Positions 43,501-53,051 of a DNA stretch of 64,000 nucleotides are shown here, one piece after another. The stretch comes from Salipiger abyssi (GTDB lineage: Bacteria; Pseudomonadota; Alphaproteobacteria; Rhodobacterales; Rhodobacteraceae). How positions within the stretch are numbered: the first letter of the stretch is position 1; each line of letters begins with the position of its first letter. Under the pieces are notes generated by a model. It did not search any database, was not told where the DNA came from, and saw nothing but the letters and a program-made list of their open reading frames with translations. A program made the translations under genes and the position numbers. The stretch lies in assembly GCF_001975705.1 (NCBI RefSeq), contig NZ_CP015093.1, forward strand, positions 2,418,001 to 2,482,000, given 5' to 3'.

Positions 43501-43857
43501 GGCACTGGTTCCTTATTCTGCTCTTCTTGCCCGTTTTTTGCCACGACTATGCGTGAATTTGGGCTTTACAACAATCCCAAACTGCGAATCAGGCAAGCGT
43601 CCAGCCCCGATTGCAGCGGAAATGTGGTAACGAATGGCTAAAATGCCTCAGTTGGTGCCGGGCCGTTCGGCGGGGTTTCGCGGGTGCTAACGCTAAACCG
43701 AACTTGGTTGCGCTAACTCGCAAGATGCCTCCTGTTCCTAACGTCAGCCCTCGTGCTAAAGGGACCGGTGCCGGTGGCGGGCGCTTCCGGTGAACGACTT
43801 CTTTTTTCGTTCTTACTGACGACCGCCGCGTCATGCGCGGCTACAGGAGCTTGGCAG
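43501..43857. promoter_or_regulatory. Divergent chvI-pckA intergenic region with GCTAAC/GCTAAA repeats
   Basis: 357 bases without a gene. CTAAC or CTAAA hexamers recur on the plus strand at about 43638, 43687, 43693, 43713, 43738 and 43756. They cluster within 210 bases of the pckA start and suggest a repeated operator for a pckA regulator. Promoter hexamers could not be placed with confidence. Confidence 0.45.
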
Positions 43858-45456
43858 ATGACATTTGGACGGGTAAACCCGCAATTCCGGCTGGAAGATC
43901 AGGGGATCGAAGGGCTGGGCAATGTCTATTACAATCTTATGGAGCCGGCGCTGATCGAGGCCGCCCTGAAACGCGGCGAAGGCACGCTGGGCAAGGGCGG
44001 CGCCTTTTACGTTTCCACCGGCAAGTTCACCGGTCGTTCGCCCCAGGACAAGCACGTGGTCAAGACCGACACGGTGGCCGACAAGATCTGGTGGGAAAAC
44101 AACCGCGAGATGTCGCCCGAGGGGTTCGACCGTCTCTATGAAGACATGATCGAGCACATGAAGGGGCGCGACTTTTTCGTCGAGGACCTGACCGGCGGCG
44201 CCGACCCGGCCTATTCGATCAAGGTGCGCATGGTCACCGAGCTGGCCTGGCACGGTCTCTTCATCCGCCACATGCTGCGCCGCCCCGAACGCGACGCGCT
44301 GGACGATTTCATCGCCGATTTCACCGTGATCAACTGCCCGAGCTTCAAGGCCGACCCGGAAAAGCACGGCTGCCGCTCGGATACGGTCATCGCGCTGAAC
44401 TTCGACAAGAAGACGATCCTGATCGCCAACACCGAATATGCCGGCGAGAACAAGAAATCGGTCTTCACGCTGCTGAACTACCTGCTGCCGCTCAAGGGCA
44501 TCATGGCGATGCACTGCTCGGCCAACCACGCGCCGAACAACCCGGTGGACACAGCCGTGTTCTTCGGCCTGTCGGGCACCGGCAAGACCACGCTTTCGGC
44601 CGACCCCGAGCGCGTGCTGATCGGCGATGACGAACACGGCTGGTCGGATCGCGGCACCTTCAACTTCGAAGGCGGCTGCTATGCCAAGACCATCAACCTG
44701 AGCGCCGAGGCCGAGCCCGAAATCTACGCCACGACCTCGAAATTCGGCACCGTGATCGAGAACATGGTCTTCGATCCCGAGACCTTCGAGCTCGATTTCG
44801 ACGACGACAGTCTGACCGCCAACATGCGCTGCGCCTACCCGCTGGAATATATCTCCAACGCGTCGGCGACCGCGCTGGGTGGCCATCCGAAGAACATCAT
44901 CATGCTGACCTGCGACGCCTTTGGGGTGTTGCCGCCGATCGCGCGGCTGACCCCGGCGCAGGCGATGTATCACTTCCTGTCGGGCTTCACCTCGAAGGTT
45001 GCAGGGACCGAGCGTGGCGTGACCGAACCGCAGCCGACCTTCTCGACCTGCTTCGGCGCGCCCTTCATGCCGCTGCGCCCCGAGGTCTATGGTAACCTGC
45101 TGCGTGACAAGATCGCCAAGCACGGCGCGACCTGCTGGCTGGTCAACACCGGCTGGACCGGCGGCGCCTACGGCACCGGCCACCGCATGCCGATCAAGGC
45201 GACCCGTGCGCTGCTGCACGCGGCGCTGAACGGCTCGCTGGCGAAGGTCGATTTCCGCAAGGATCCGAACTTTGGCTTCGAAGTGCCGGTGTCGGTCGAG
45301 GGCGTGCCGGAGCTGCTGCTCGATCCGCGCCGCACCTGGTCGGACAAGGAGGCGTTCGACGCGCAGGCGGCGAAGCTGGTGAAGATGTTTGCCGACAATT
45401 TCGAGCAATACGTGCCCTATATCGACGAGGATGTGAAAGCCGCCGCCATCGGCTGA
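43858..45456 (+). CDS. pckA: Phosphoenolpyruvate carboxykinase (ATP)
   Basis: 532-residue gluconeogenic enzyme, oxaloacetate + ATP to PEP + CO2. P-loop [14 protein letters not shown] near residue 236, metal/substrate loops IGDDEHGW and CYAKTINL, and the N-terminal [10 protein letters not shown] are canonical. Start at 43858, with AGGAG upstream; the frame is open to 43753 but lacks family similarity there. Its position divergent from chvI links it to ChvGI-controlled central metabolism known in rhizobia. Followed by an intrinsic terminator. Confidence 0.96.
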   Translation: MTFGRVNPQFRLEDQGIEGLGNVYYNLMEPALIEAALKRGEGTLGKGGAFYVSTGKFTGRSPQDKHVVKTDTVADKIWWENNREMSPEGFDRLYEDMIEHMKGRDFFVEDLTGGADPAYSIKVRMVTELAWHGLFIRHMLRRPERDALDDFIADFTVINCPSFKADPEKHGCRSDTVIALNFDKKTILIANTEYAGENKKSVFTLLNYLLPLKGIMAMHCSANHAPNNPVDTAVFFGLSGTGKTTLSADPERVLIGDDEHGWSDRGTFNFEGGCYAKTINLSAEAEPEIYATTSKFGTVIENMVFDPETFELDFDDDSLTANMRCAYPLEYISNASATALGGHPKNIIMLTCDAFGVLPPIARLTPAQAMYHFLSGFTSKVAGTERGVTEPQPTFSTCFGAPFMPLRPEVYGNLLRDKIAKHGATCWLVNTGWTGGAYGTGHRMPIKATRALLHAALNGSLAKVDFRKDPNFGFEVPVSVEGVPELLLDPRRTWSDKEAFDAQAAKLVKMFADNFEQYVPYIDEDVKAAAIG

Positions 45457-45483
45457 TCCGCTCTCGCAGCCTGTATCTTCCAG

Positions 45484-45510
45484 ACGCCCGCCGGAGACGG
45501 CGGGCGTTTT
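45484..45510 (+). terminator. Intrinsic terminator of pckA
   Basis: Perfect 9-bp stem ACGCCCGCC / GGCGGGCGT, 6-base loop, then TTTT, 28 bases after the pckA stop. Confidence 0.85.
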
Positions 45511-45604
45511 CATGCGCATCGCGCGGCATTGGCGGGCGCGCCTCTTCCCCCGAGGAGGTGTCTGCGCTATCCGGGCCGCGAGTTGTCCCGTCTCGGAGCC
45601 GCCG

Positions 45605-46153
45605 ATGTCCCGCCTCTTCGCCCTCGCCGTCTCCGCTCTTGCGGTCCTGCCGGCGCCGGTTGCGGCGCAGACCGCGCCCTCCTATGCGCACGATCCGCTG
45701 GTCCTGCTGGATCACGGGGTGATCTGTCAGGTCACAAAGCGGGGCGCGCGGCCGGCGCCCGACACGCTGATGGGCGAGATCAACCTCATCGACCAGAGCC
45801 GCGAGATGGATGTGACCACACGGGTGGTGCCGGCGAAGGCGGGGATCAGCTTCGGCATCAAGTTCACCCTGCGCCCCGGGGCCGGCGCGCGGGATATGAA
45901 TGTGATCGTGACACATCCGCCGATGGGGCCTGAAGGCATCACCCGCGAAAGCTGGACGGCGCCGATTGCCGAGGGACGCAGCAGCCTCAACCTTTTCACC
46001 TTCGAGTTTCCCTACGAGATGGTGCCGGGGGAGTGGATCATGGCGCTGGAGGCGGATGGCGAGCGCCTGCTGGAGCAGCGCTTCGAGGTGGTGTCGGAGC
46101 TGGCGGCGCCGGCGGTGCTCTCGGTCTGCTACGGGCAGGATTTCGTGTCCTGA
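45605..46153 (+). CDS. DUF3859 family exported protein
   Basis: 182-residue secreted protein: signal peptide MSRLFALAVSALAVLPAPVAAQ, mature part with SFGIKFTLRPGAGARDMNVIVTHPPMGPEG and FEFPYEMVPGEWIMAL, which match DUF3859 (immunoglobulin-like beta fold, function unknown). Start at 45605 is the Met of the signal peptide. It may be cotranscribed with nothing, since a terminator precedes it and 250 bases follow. Confidence 0.78.
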   Translation: MSRLFALAVSALAVLPAPVAAQTAPSYAHDPLVLLDHGVICQVTKRGARPAPDTLMGEINLIDQSREMDVTTRVVPAKAGISFGIKFTLRPGAGARDMNVIVTHPPMGPEGITRESWTAPIAEGRSSLNLFTFEFPYEMVPGEWIMALEADGERLLEQRFEVVSELAAPAVLSVCYGQDFVS

Positions 46154-46199
46154 CCGGGGGTCCGAAGCAGCGCTGCCTTTAATCCCCCGACTTGCCCAC

Positions 46200-46243
46200 A
46201 TATCCACAGCCGCCATCTTGGGCGCGGCAGTCAGTCATCCACA
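46200..46243 (+). promoter_or_regulatory. Two near-consensus DnaA-box-like nonamers
   Basis: ATATCCACA (46200-46208) and TCATCCACA (46235-46243) each differ by one base from TTATCCACA and share orientation, in the non-coding region before the YbjN gene. No third box, AT-rich unwinding region or dnaA gene is evident. Confidence 0.25.
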
Positions 46244-46308
46244 ACTTATTGCGTCGGTCGCAAATATTTCGCTTTACAGAAGCTGCCCCCCACATGCACG
46301 ATATGTAG

Positions 46309-46339
46309 CTAGGGGAGGGAAACAACTCCCAGCCCCTAG
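46309..46339 (+). other. Stem-loop in the leader of the YbjN gene
   Basis: CTAGGGG ... CCCCTAG outer stem with inner GGGA/TCCC, about 65 bases before the YbjN start. No T run follows, so a leader structure rather than a terminator. Confidence 0.4.
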
Positions 46340-46403
46340 AGCAGTCAGCTAGCGCTTGGGGCGCAGCCATTTCCCCGGCGCTACGAGCAGAAAGAGGTGG
46401 CGC

Positions 46404-46904
46404 ATGGCACTGTCCGAAGAGTTTCTGAGCGACGAGATTCACCCCATCGACATCGTCGAAACGCTCGCCGAACATCACGAATGGGATTTCGACCGCGTTG
46501 CCGAGGACCAGATCGCCATGGCGGTGGAAGGGCAGTGGCGCACCTATTCGATCACGCTCGCCTGGTCGCCCTATGACGAGACCCTGCGCCTGATCTGCAC
46601 CTTCGAGATGGAGCCGCCGGAGCAGACCCTGCCCGAGCTCTATGCCGGGCTGAACGCGGCCAACGATCAATGCTGGGCGGGTTCGTTCAGCTACTGGGCC
46701 GAGCACAAGCTGATGGTCTACCGCTACGGTCTGGTGCTCGCGGGCGGGCAGAGCGCCAGCCCCGAGCAGATCGACACGATGATTTCCGCGGCGGTGCTGT
46801 CGTCGGAACGCTATTACCCGGCGTTCCAGCTCATCGCCTGGGCGGGCAAACCCGCCTCCGAAGCGATCCAGATCGCCATCGCCGAGGCCTACGGCCGGGC
46901 CTGA
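46404..46904 (+). CDS. YbjN domain-containing protein
   Basis: 166-residue cytosolic protein with YbjN fold features: IDIVETLAEHHEWDFDRVAEDQIAMAV, then LRLICTFEMEPPEQTLPELYAGLNAANDQCW, and IAWAGKPASEAIQIAIAEAYGRA. The family resembles type III secretion chaperones and is linked to stress tolerance; the partner is unknown. ATG at 46404 with AGAGGTGG upstream. Followed by a palindromic terminator, then proC. Confidence 0.85.
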   Translation: MALSEEFLSDEIHPIDIVETLAEHHEWDFDRVAEDQIAMAVEGQWRTYSITLAWSPYDETLRLICTFEMEPPEQTLPELYAGLNAANDQCWAGSFSYWAEHKLMVYRYGLVLAGGQSASPEQIDTMISAAVLSSERYYPAFQLIAWAGKPASEAIQIAIAEAYGRA

Positions 46905-46916
46905 CCTACACGCTGG

Positions 46917-46948
46917 CCCCAAGATTTTTCGTACGAAAAATCTTGGGG
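46917..46948 (+). terminator. 32-bp perfect palindrome after the YbjN gene
   Basis: Arms CCCCAAGATTTTTCGT / ACGAAAAATCTTGGGG, 12 bases after the YbjN stop. Same core as at 6572 and 37991; the flanking arm is almost identical to the 37991 copy. Confidence 0.7.
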
Positions 46949-47069
46949 TGGTCCCCGGCGGCAAGACAATCGCTCCGGCTGCGACCGTTGCCGCATCCCG
47001 CAACGTCTCCACGCTTGAATCCCGACGCGCGGCGCGACAGATTGGCGCCGACGTTAGGAGACAGACATC

Positions 47070-47885
47070 ATGCAGAATGGGGATATCGCGCGCCGGGGGC
47101 TCGTGCTTCTGGGCTGTGGCAAGATGGGCTCGGCCATGCTCGAAGGCTGGCTGAAACGCGGGTTGCCCGCAACATCGGTCTGGGTCTTGGATCCGCACCC
47201 GTCCGACTGGCTCAAGGCGCAGGGCGTTCGGCTGAACGAGCAGCTGCCCGCCGATCCGGCCATCGTGCTGGTGGCGGTCAAGCCGCAGATGATGACCGAA
47301 GCACTGCCCTCGCTGGTGCCGCTCGGCAATGGCGGCACGCTGTTCCTGTCGGTGGCGGCGGGCATTCTCATCGACAGCTATGAGCGCATGCTGGGCGCCG
47401 AGACGCCGGTGATCCGCGCCATGCCCAACACTCCCGCTGCCGTGGGGCAGGGCATCACCGCGATTGTCGGCAACGCCCACGCTTCCGCCGCGCAGATGGC
47501 GCAGGCCGAAGAGCTGCTCTCCGCCGTGGGCGGGGTCGTGCGGCTCGAGACCGAGGCGCAGATGGATGCGGTGACCGGCGTCAGCGGCTCGGGGCCGGCC
47601 TATGTGTTCCACATGATCGAATGCCTCGCCGCGGCGGGCGAGGCGCAGGGGCTGGCGCCGGAGCTGGCGATGACGCTGGCCAGGGCGACGGTCGCGGGGG
47701 CAGGGGCGCTGGCCATGCAGGCCGATGAGGACCCGAGCCAGCTGCGCCGCAATGTGACCTCGCCCAATGGCACGACGCAGGCCGGGCTGGAGGTGCTGAT
47801 GGACGCCGAGACCGGCCTGCCGCCGCTGATCAAGGCGACGGTGGCCGCCGCCGCGGACCGCTCGCGGGAGCTGGCCAATGGCTGA
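47070..47885 (+). CDS. proC: Pyrroline-5-carboxylate reductase
   Basis: Last step of proline synthesis. 271 residues with N-terminal dinucleotide fold [25 protein letters not shown], and the C-terminal signature [17 protein letters not shown] and [14 protein letters not shown]. Its stop overlaps the start of the CsaA-like gene (47878-47885). Full length. Confidence 0.96.
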   Translation: MQNGDIARRGLVLLGCGKMGSAMLEGWLKRGLPATSVWVLDPHPSDWLKAQGVRLNEQLPADPAIVLVAVKPQMMTEALPSLVPLGNGGTLFLSVAAGILIDSYERMLGAETPVIRAMPNTPAAVGQGITAIVGNAHASAAQMAQAEELLSAVGGVVRLETEAQMDAVTGVSGSGPAYVFHMIECLAAAGEAQGLAPELAMTLARATVAGAGALAMQADEDPSQLRRNVTSPNGTTQAGLEVLMDAETGLPPLIKATVAAAADRSRELANG

Positions 47886-48216
47886 AGCAAGCTTCGATGA
47901 CTTCCTGAAAGTCGATATCCGCGTGGGCCGGGTGATCCGGGCCGAGCCCTTTCCGGAGGCGCGCAAGCCCGCGATCAAGCTCTGGATCGATTTTGGCCCC
48001 GAGATCGGGGAAAAGAAATGCTCGGCGCAGATCACCGTGCATTACGATCCGGAAACACTGGTCGGGCGGCAGGTCATGGCGGTGGTGAACTTCCCGCCGC
48101 GCCAGATCGGGCCGTTCATGTCGGAATGCCTGACGCTCGGGTTCATGGACGAGGCCGGCGCGGTGGTGCTGGCCGGCCCCGATCAGGAGGTGCCCCTCGG
48201 GGCGCGGCTGCATTGA
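47878..48216 (+). CDS. CsaA-like tRNA-binding domain protein
   Basis: 112-residue OB-fold protein: [30 protein letters not shown], then [31 protein letters not shown] and SECLTLGF. CsaA proteins bind tRNA and have been described as chaperones in Bacillus; the name does not prove the role. It overlaps proC and its stop is overlapped by the next gene's TTG. Confidence 0.9.
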   Translation: MAEASFDDFLKVDIRVGRVIRAEPFPEARKPAIKLWIDFGPEIGEKKCSAQITVHYDPETLVGRQVMAVVNFPPRQIGPFMSECLTLGFMDEAGAVVLAGPDQEVPLGARLH

Positions 48217-49166
48217 CCCGCATCCTCATCGCCCGCAACCTGCCCGAGAGCGTGGTCGCCGAGGCGCGCGGCCTCTTCGACGTGACCTATCGCGACCGGC
48301 CCGATCCGCTCAGCCGCGACGAGATGCTGGAGGCGCTCGCCGGGTATGACGGGGCGCTGGTGACGCTGGGCGATGCCTTCGGTGCCGATGTCTTTTCCGA
48401 GGCGGGCACGCCGCGCGCCAAAATCCTCGCCAATTTCGGGGTCGGCTACAATCACATCGACGTGGCGGCGGCAAAGGCGGCGGGGCTGATGGTGACCAAC
48501 ACCCCCGGCGCAGTGACCGATGCCACCGCCGACATCGCCATGACGCTGATGCTGATGAGCTGCCGCCGCGCCGGCGAGGGCGAGCGGCTGGTGCGCTCGG
48601 GCGGCTGGCAGGGCTGGCACCCGGTGCAGATGCTGGGGCTGCATATGAGCGGCAAGCGCGTCGGCATTCTGGGCATGGGAAGGATCGGCCAGGCCATCGC
48701 GCGGCGCTGCCATTTCGGCTTTGGCATGGAGGTCGCCTATGCCAGCCGGTCGGAAAAGACGCTCGACTTCCCCGCCACCCGTTGCGCTTCGCCGGAGGCG
48801 CTGGCGGCGGCGGTGGATGTGCTGGTGGTCTCGGTGCCCGCCAGCCCCGAGACCCATCACCTGGTGAGCGCGGGCGTGCTGGCGGCGATGCAGCCCACGG
48901 CGCATCTGATCAATATCGCGCGGGGCGATATCGTCGACGAGGCGGCGCTGATCGCGGCGCTGGAGGCGGGCGTCATCGCTGGCGCGGGGCTGGATGTCTA
49001 CGAGCACGAGCCGCGCGTGCCCGAAGCGCTGCTGGCGCTGGAAAATGCCGTGCTGCTGCCGCATCTGGGCACGGCAGCGCTGGAGGTGCGCGAGGATATG
49101 GGCCGCATGGCGGTGGCGAACCTGCGGGCGTTCTTCGCCGGAGAGCCGGTGCCGAACCCGGTGTGA
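48213..49166 (+). CDS. D-isomer specific 2-hydroxyacid dehydrogenase
   Basis: 317-residue NAD(P)-dependent dehydrogenase of the glyoxylate/hydroxypyruvate-reductase group. Dinucleotide fold [32 protein letters not shown]; catalytic Arg, Glu and His positions in INIARGD, DVYEHEP and LLPHLGTAA. Starts with a TTG that overlaps the CsaA-like stop (TTGA), supported by a match of [13 protein letters not shown] to family N-termini; an in-frame extension overlapping the CsaA gene is rejected. Specific substrate not determinable. Confidence 0.9.
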   Translation: MTRILIARNLPESVVAEARGLFDVTYRDRPDPLSRDEMLEALAGYDGALVTLGDAFGADVFSEAGTPRAKILANFGVGYNHIDVAAAKAAGLMVTNTPGAVTDATADIAMTLMLMSCRRAGEGERLVRSGGWQGWHPVQMLGLHMSGKRVGILGMGRIGQAIARRCHFGFGMEVAYASRSEKTLDFPATRCASPEALAAAVDVLVVSVPASPETHHLVSAGVLAAMQPTAHLINIARGDIVDEAALIAALEAGVIAGAGLDVYEHEPRVPEALLALENAVLLPHLGTAALEVREDMGRMAVANLRAFFAGEPVPNPV

Positions 49167-49170
49167 GGTG

Positions 49171-49247
49171 TGGTGGGTTGGAAACCCACCCTACGGGGGA
49201 GCGTTGCCGTGATGCGGCTCACTCGTAGGGTGGGCAATTTGCCCACC
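49171..49247. repeat. Paired GGTGGG-type hairpins
   Basis: Two stem-loops: GGTGGGTT/AACCCACC (49172-49190) and GGTGGGC/GCCCACC (49229-49247). CCCACCCTACG near the first also pairs with CGTAGGGTGGG near the second, so a long alternative stem is possible. It lies between a plus-strand gene and the convergent dtd gene and could terminate both. Confidence 0.6.
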
Positions 49248-49253
49248 ACCCCG

Positions 49254-49697
49254 TCACCCATCGCTGTCCATCCAGATCGTCACTGGCCCGTCATTGATCA
49301 GTGCCACCTGCATATCGGCGCCGAAGCGGCCGGTGGCGACCGGCACGCCCTCGACCTGAAGCCGCGCGGCGAAATGCTCGTAGAGCCGCTCCCCGAGCTC
49401 GGGCGCGGCGGCTGCCGAAAATCCGGGGCGGTTGCCGCTGCGTGTGTCGGCGGACAGGGTGAACTGGCTCACCACCAGCGCGGCGCCGCCGATATCGCGG
49501 ACCGAGCGGTTCATCCGCCCCTCATCGTCCTTGAAGATGCGCAGCTTGGCGACCTTCGCCGCCAGCTTCTCCGCCTGTGCCTCGCCATCGCCCTGCATGG
49601 CGCAGACGAGCACCAGAAGCCCCGGCCCGACCTCGCCCAGCACGGCGCCGCCCACACTCACCCGCGCCTCCGAGACGCGCTGGATCAGGACCCTCAC
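49254..49697 (-). CDS. dtd: D-aminoacyl-tRNA deacylase
   Basis: 147-residue editing enzyme that removes D-amino acids from tRNA. Starts (GTG) [16 protein letters not shown]; catalytic SQFTLSAD and the C-terminal [11 protein letters not shown] are diagnostic. The GTG at 49697 overlaps the PfkB stop by four bases; an in-frame extension into the kinase gene is rejected. Confidence 0.95.
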   Translation of the reverse strand: MRVLIQRVSEARVSVGGAVLGEVGPGLLVLVCAMQGDGEAQAEKLAAKVAKLRIFKDDEGRMNRSVRDIGGAALVVSQFTLSADTRSGNRPGFSAAAAPELGERLYEHFAARLQVEGVPVATGRFGADMQVALINDGPVTIWMDSDG

Positions 49698-50593
49698 AGC
49701 TCGGATTCCCAGGGCGGGTTGGCGCCGGCGCGGCTGACCGTTACCGCCGCCGCCCGCGCGCCCAGCGTCACGCAGGGGCGCAGCGCGTCGAGCGATGCGG
49801 CACGCAGCGCGGCGCGGCTCAGCAGCCCCTCGCGCGCCAGCCCGGCCAGAAGCCCCGCGTTGAACGTATCGCCGGCGCCGACCGTATCGACCACCTCGGC
49901 CTTCTCCGCCGGCACCTCCATCGAGCCCGCGCCGGTCAGCGCCAGCACACCCTCGGCGCCGCGCGTTTCCAGCACCAGCGCCGTGCCGCCGGCGATCAAC
50001 TCGGCAGGCGTTGTGCCGAGCCACGCCATGTCCTCGTCGGAGATCTTCACCACATCCGCCCGCGCCAGCATGTGCGACAGCCTTGCCCGGTAGCGCGCCT
50101 CGTCAGTGATGAAGCCCGGGCGGATATTCGGGTCGATCATCACCAGCCTGTCGCCCGCCCGCGCGCAGAGCGCCGCATAGGCCTCGGCGGCGGGCTCGGC
50201 GACGAGGCTGATACCGCCGAAAAACAGCGCATCGACGTCGTCGCCCAGCTCCGGCAGATCGGCCTCGCCCAGCATCCGCCCGGCGGTGGCCTCGTCATAG
50301 AAGGCATATTGCGCGTGACCGTCGGTGAGCGTGACAAAGGCCAGCGTCGTGGGCCGCGCCGATCGTGGGCAAAGCGTGAAATCGACCCGCGAGGCGGTGA
50401 GCGCCCCGGCCAGCGCATCGCCGAAGAGATCGGTGGAGAGCCCGCCGAAATAGCCCGCCGGCGCGCCCAACCGCCCCAGCGCGATGGCGGTGTTGAACAC
50501 CGCGCCGCCCGGCACCGGCGCAAAGGCCGCCTCGCCGGTGGTGGCGGTGCGCGGCAGCATGTCGATCAGCGATTCTCCGCAGCATAGGATCAT
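49694..50593 (-). CDS. PfkB-family carbohydrate kinase (fructokinase-like)
   Basis: 299-residue sugar kinase. N-terminal [10 protein letters not shown] and [16 protein letters not shown] (PfkB signature 1), C-terminal [17 protein letters not shown] with catalytic Asp (signature 2). GGISLVAEP and DPNIRPGF are typical of fructokinases. Translationally coupled to dtd; the pairing is probably incidental. Confidence 0.9.
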   Translation of the reverse strand: MILCCGESLIDMLPRTATTGEAAFAPVPGGAVFNTAIALGRLGAPAGYFGGLSTDLFGDALAGALTASRVDFTLCPRSARPTTLAFVTLTDGHAQYAFYDEATAGRMLGEADLPELGDDVDALFFGGISLVAEPAAEAYAALCARAGDRLVMIDPNIRPGFITDEARYRARLSHMLARADVVKISDEDMAWLGTTPAELIAGGTALVLETRGAEGVLALTGAGSMEVPAEKAEVVDTVGAGDTFNAGLLAGLAREGLLSRAALRAASLDALRPCVTLGARAAAVTVSRAGANPPWESEL

Positions 50594-50727
50594 GGTGTTT
50601 CCCCGTTTTTGTTACCGCAAACTGCCCCGGGAATTCCGCCGGCACAAGGCCGCGATTTGCGCAGGATCATGGCGCCGTGCGGCAGGTTGCGGGATAATCC
50701 CAAGCGTAAGGAAAGGAGGTGTCTGTC

Positions 50728-51141
50728 ATGGTTGAAACCACACAAACAGGCCTCTGGCCGCATCTCTACGCACCGTTGAAGGGCCTGAGCACAAAGCTCT
50801 CGGAATGGCTCTCGCCAGCTTCCGATGCCTCGTCGAACGACAACGCTTACCGGATCTCGGTGGAGTTGCCCGGCGTGCCCGAGGACGCGGTCGAGTTGAC
50901 GGTGGATGACGGCGTTCTGACGGTGATCGGCGAGAAATCCGAAACCCGCGAGGACACGGGCGACACCTGGTATTTCTCGGAACGGGAATACGGCGCGTTT
51001 CGCCGCTCGTTCCGCCTGCCGGGCGATGCCGATGCCGGTCGCGCCGAGGCCCAGATGAAGGACGGCGTGCTTCAGGTCACGGTGCCGCGCAAGGCGCCGG
51101 AGACCGGCAAGGCCAAAAGGATCGCGGTGACCAGAGGATAG
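50728..51141 (+). CDS. Hsp20/alpha-crystallin small heat-shock protein
   Basis: 137-residue ATP-independent chaperone. Alpha-crystallin domain: ISVELPGVPEDAVELTVDDGVLTVIGEK, GAFRRSFRLPG, and DGVLQVTVPR (the A-x-x-x-n-G-v-L block). AAAGGAGG lies eight bases before the ATG at 50728; the frame also has a GTG at 50719 within that site. No CIRCE or clear RpoH promoter was recognised. Divergent from the kinase gene. Confidence 0.9.
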   Translation: MVETTQTGLWPHLYAPLKGLSTKLSEWLSPASDASSNDNAYRISVELPGVPEDAVELTVDDGVLTVIGEKSETREDTGDTWYFSEREYGAFRRSFRLPGDADAGRAEAQMKDGVLQVTVPRKAPETGKAKRIAVTRG

Positions 51142-51197
51142 GCTGAGGCGGTGATCCCCGTCCCGCCTTCCCCGAGGTCTGTTCTCGGGTTGCCGTG

Positions 51198-51225
51198 GAA
51201 GGGTGGGCAGCGATGCCCGCCCTTC
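51198..51225. terminator. Bidirectional hairpin between hsp20 and the zinc-ribbon gene
   Basis: 12-bp stem GAAGGGTGGGCA / TGCCCGCCCTTC (one G-T pair) with a GCGA loop, between the hsp20 stop (51141) and the convergent gene's stop (51234). Third member of the GGGTGGGC hairpin family. Confidence 0.6.
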
Positions 51226-51233
51226 ATTCGTGT

Positions 51234-52319
51234 CTAATGGCTCTGTGCCGCGACATAGCCCACGACCCCCGCCACGATGAGTCCGAGCAGCACCGCAAAG
51301 GCGATCTTCCAGGCCGACCAGGGCCGCTCGCCCTGCACCCGCCCGGTGGTGCCGTTGACGACAAAGCGGTAGGTCTCGCCCCGATATTTGTAGGCCGCCA
51401 TCCAGACCGGCAGCAGGATATGCTTGAAGGTCACGTTCGATACGGCGGTGTCGATGCGGTGGATGCGCTGGCGGTCGCCGCCGATGTCGAATTTCACGTC
51501 GCGCTCGATCTGCCGGTCCATCAGGGCGCGGGCCTCCTGATAGCCCTCGTCGAGATCGACCTGATAGCCCTCGGCGCGGAATCCGGCGAGGAATTCCGGC
51601 TGATAGGGCTCCATCCGGCTCAGATCCCAGGGCTCCAGCGCGTCGGTGAAGCGCTTGGGCAGAGAGCGCGAGGCCAGCACCAGCACATCGTCGAAGAACC
51701 GCGCCACCCGGCCGGAGGCGGCGCGCCAGCGTACCTTGGCCACCCGCACGGTCTGCATCTTGCCGTCGCGCATCACCTGCCGGGTCTCGTAATAGACCGT
51801 GCCGCGCTCGCCCCGGTAATCCGAGGCGGTCTGCGCGTCGAAGGTCCAGTAGGGCACATAGATGCCCTGCATCTTGCGGCCCTTGCGGGCATACTCCTGC
51901 AAGCCGTTCGGCGCGAACCAGAGCCGCCCCAGCCATTGCGTCATCGCCTCGCGCGCCGCCGCCTCGTCGAGCGCGAAGGGCAGCAGCCCGCGCGGCTTGA
52001 TCTGCCGGTGCGTGCCGGTATCGGTGACCACGGGCGTGGCACAGAACGGGCATTCGGTGGCGTGGCTGTCGGGATCGAACTCCACCTCCGCCCCGCAATT
52101 GGGGCATTGGGTGACGCGCAGATCCTCCATCTCCTGCAAGGGCAGGAGATTGTCGAGCGCGGCGCGGAAATCGAGCTCGCGGATGCCCTTCTTCCAGGGG
52201 CCGGTCTCGCCGATCTCCTTCACGTCGCCGCAATGGTCGCAGACAAGCTGGCCCTCGGTGGGATCGTAGCGGTAATCGGCGCCGCATTGTTCGCAGGGAA
52301 AACGGTGTTCTTCGGTCAT
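51234..52319 (-). CDS. YdjG-like double zinc-ribbon membrane protein
   Basis: 361-residue protein. Two N-terminal zinc ribbons: CEQCGADYRYDPTEGQLVC-x2-C (residues ~9-30) and CPNCGAEVEFDPDSHATECPFC (~71-93). A long soluble middle follows, and a single C-terminal helix (WKIAFAVLLGLIVAGVVGYVAA) ends the protein. This layout matches proteins often mis-named primosomal or TFIIB-type and resembles Bacillus YdjG, which works with the SPFH protein YdjI. The SPFH gene is about 1 kb upstream on the same strand, separated by two plus-strand genes. Function inferred only. Confidence 0.75.
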   Translation of the reverse strand: MTEEHRFPCEQCGADYRYDPTEGQLVCDHCGDVKEIGETGPWKKGIRELDFRAALDNLLPLQEMEDLRVTQCPNCGAEVEFDPDSHATECPFCATPVVTDTGTHRQIKPRGLLPFALDEAAAREAMTQWLGRLWFAPNGLQEYARKGRKMQGIYVPYWTFDAQTASDYRGERGTVYYETRQVMRDGKMQTVRVAKVRWRAASGRVARFFDDVLVLASRSLPKRFTDALEPWDLSRMEPYQPEFLAGFRAEGYQVDLDEGYQEARALMDRQIERDVKFDIGGDRQRIHRIDTAVSNVTFKHILLPVWMAAYKYRGETYRFVVNGTTGRVQGERPWSAWKIAFAVLLGLIVAGVVGYVAAQSH

Positions 52320-52448
52320 CCTCGCCCCCGGTGGTTCGGCAGCGCGACCCTAGGGCGGATGACGGGGGGATGGAACCCGGTTTTCCTTTGCCGCGGTGCT
52401 GAGTAGGGTGGCGCCGACAGAGACGGCGACACGGCGAATGAGGGGCGT

Positions 52449-53051
52449 GTGAGACAGCGGATTTGGACGATTTTCCTGGTGGCGGGGCTGGGCCTTGGCG
52501 CGGCGCCGGCGTGGGCGGAGAATGCCAGCTACCGGTTCGAGTGGCAGGGCTCCGGCGGCTATGCCATGCGCGGCGCGCTGTCCTTCGATGCGGCGCTGCT
52601 GGGGCGCGAGGAGGTGCGGGCGAGCGACCTGACCTGTTTCGTGATCGAGGGCTATCGCGACAACGAGCCCATCGGTCGCTGGGCGCTTGGCATGCTGAAC
52701 GAAGAGACCACCTGGTCGCTGAGCTTCCGCCCCTCGGGGCCGGAATTCACCGTGTTCGGGCAGGGCCACCCGATGCCGCAGGCCTGGAACATGGATGGCG
52801 CCGGCACCGATTGCGGGCCGGGGGGCTTTGGCTTCAATATCGGCAATGCGGCGCAGGATCTGTGCCTCGACGGGCGGCTGGTCATCGGCTCTCAGGTGGA
52901 CCCGTCGCGGCCTTTCCCGGCGGTGCGCGACGACGATGTGCCGTTCCCGCGCGACGGCTGCATGGGCCCGATGCTGATGAGCAAGCTGCCGGAGCGTGTG
53001 GTTCCCGCGTCTTTCGAAATCGAAAAGGACTCTGACCATGGCCAGAACTGA
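52449..53051 (+). CDS. Exported protein of unknown function
   Basis: 200-residue protein with an N-terminal signal peptide (GTG start at 52449; cleavage after AWA) and a beta-rich mature part: YRFEWQGSGGYAMRGALSFDAALLG. Two cysteines (LTCFVIEG and CGPGGFG) and a third (DLCLDG) could form disulfides. I do not recognise the family. Its stop overlaps the start of the cupin gene by about 14 bases, so they are coupled. They interrupt the minus-strand zinc-ribbon/SPFH cluster. Confidence 0.65.
   Translation: MRQRIWTIFLVAGLGLGAAPAWAENASYRFEWQGSGGYAMRGALSFDAALLGREEVRASDLTCFVIEGYRDNEPIGRWALGMLNEETTWSLSFRPSGPEFTVFGQGHPMPQAWNMDGAGTDCGPGGFGFNIGNAAQDLCLDGRLVIGSQVDPSRPFPAVRDDDVPFPRDGCMGPMLMSKLPERVVPASFEIEKDSDHGQN

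Noticed and set aside
43589..43834. 81-codon minus-strand frame in the chvI-pckA gap
   Set aside because: Basic low-complexity sequence with no ribosome-binding site or family features; overlaps the promoter region.
48183..49064. 293-codon minus-strand frame
   Set aside because: Antisense to the D-2-hydroxyacid dehydrogenase gene, with His/Arg-rich antisense composition.
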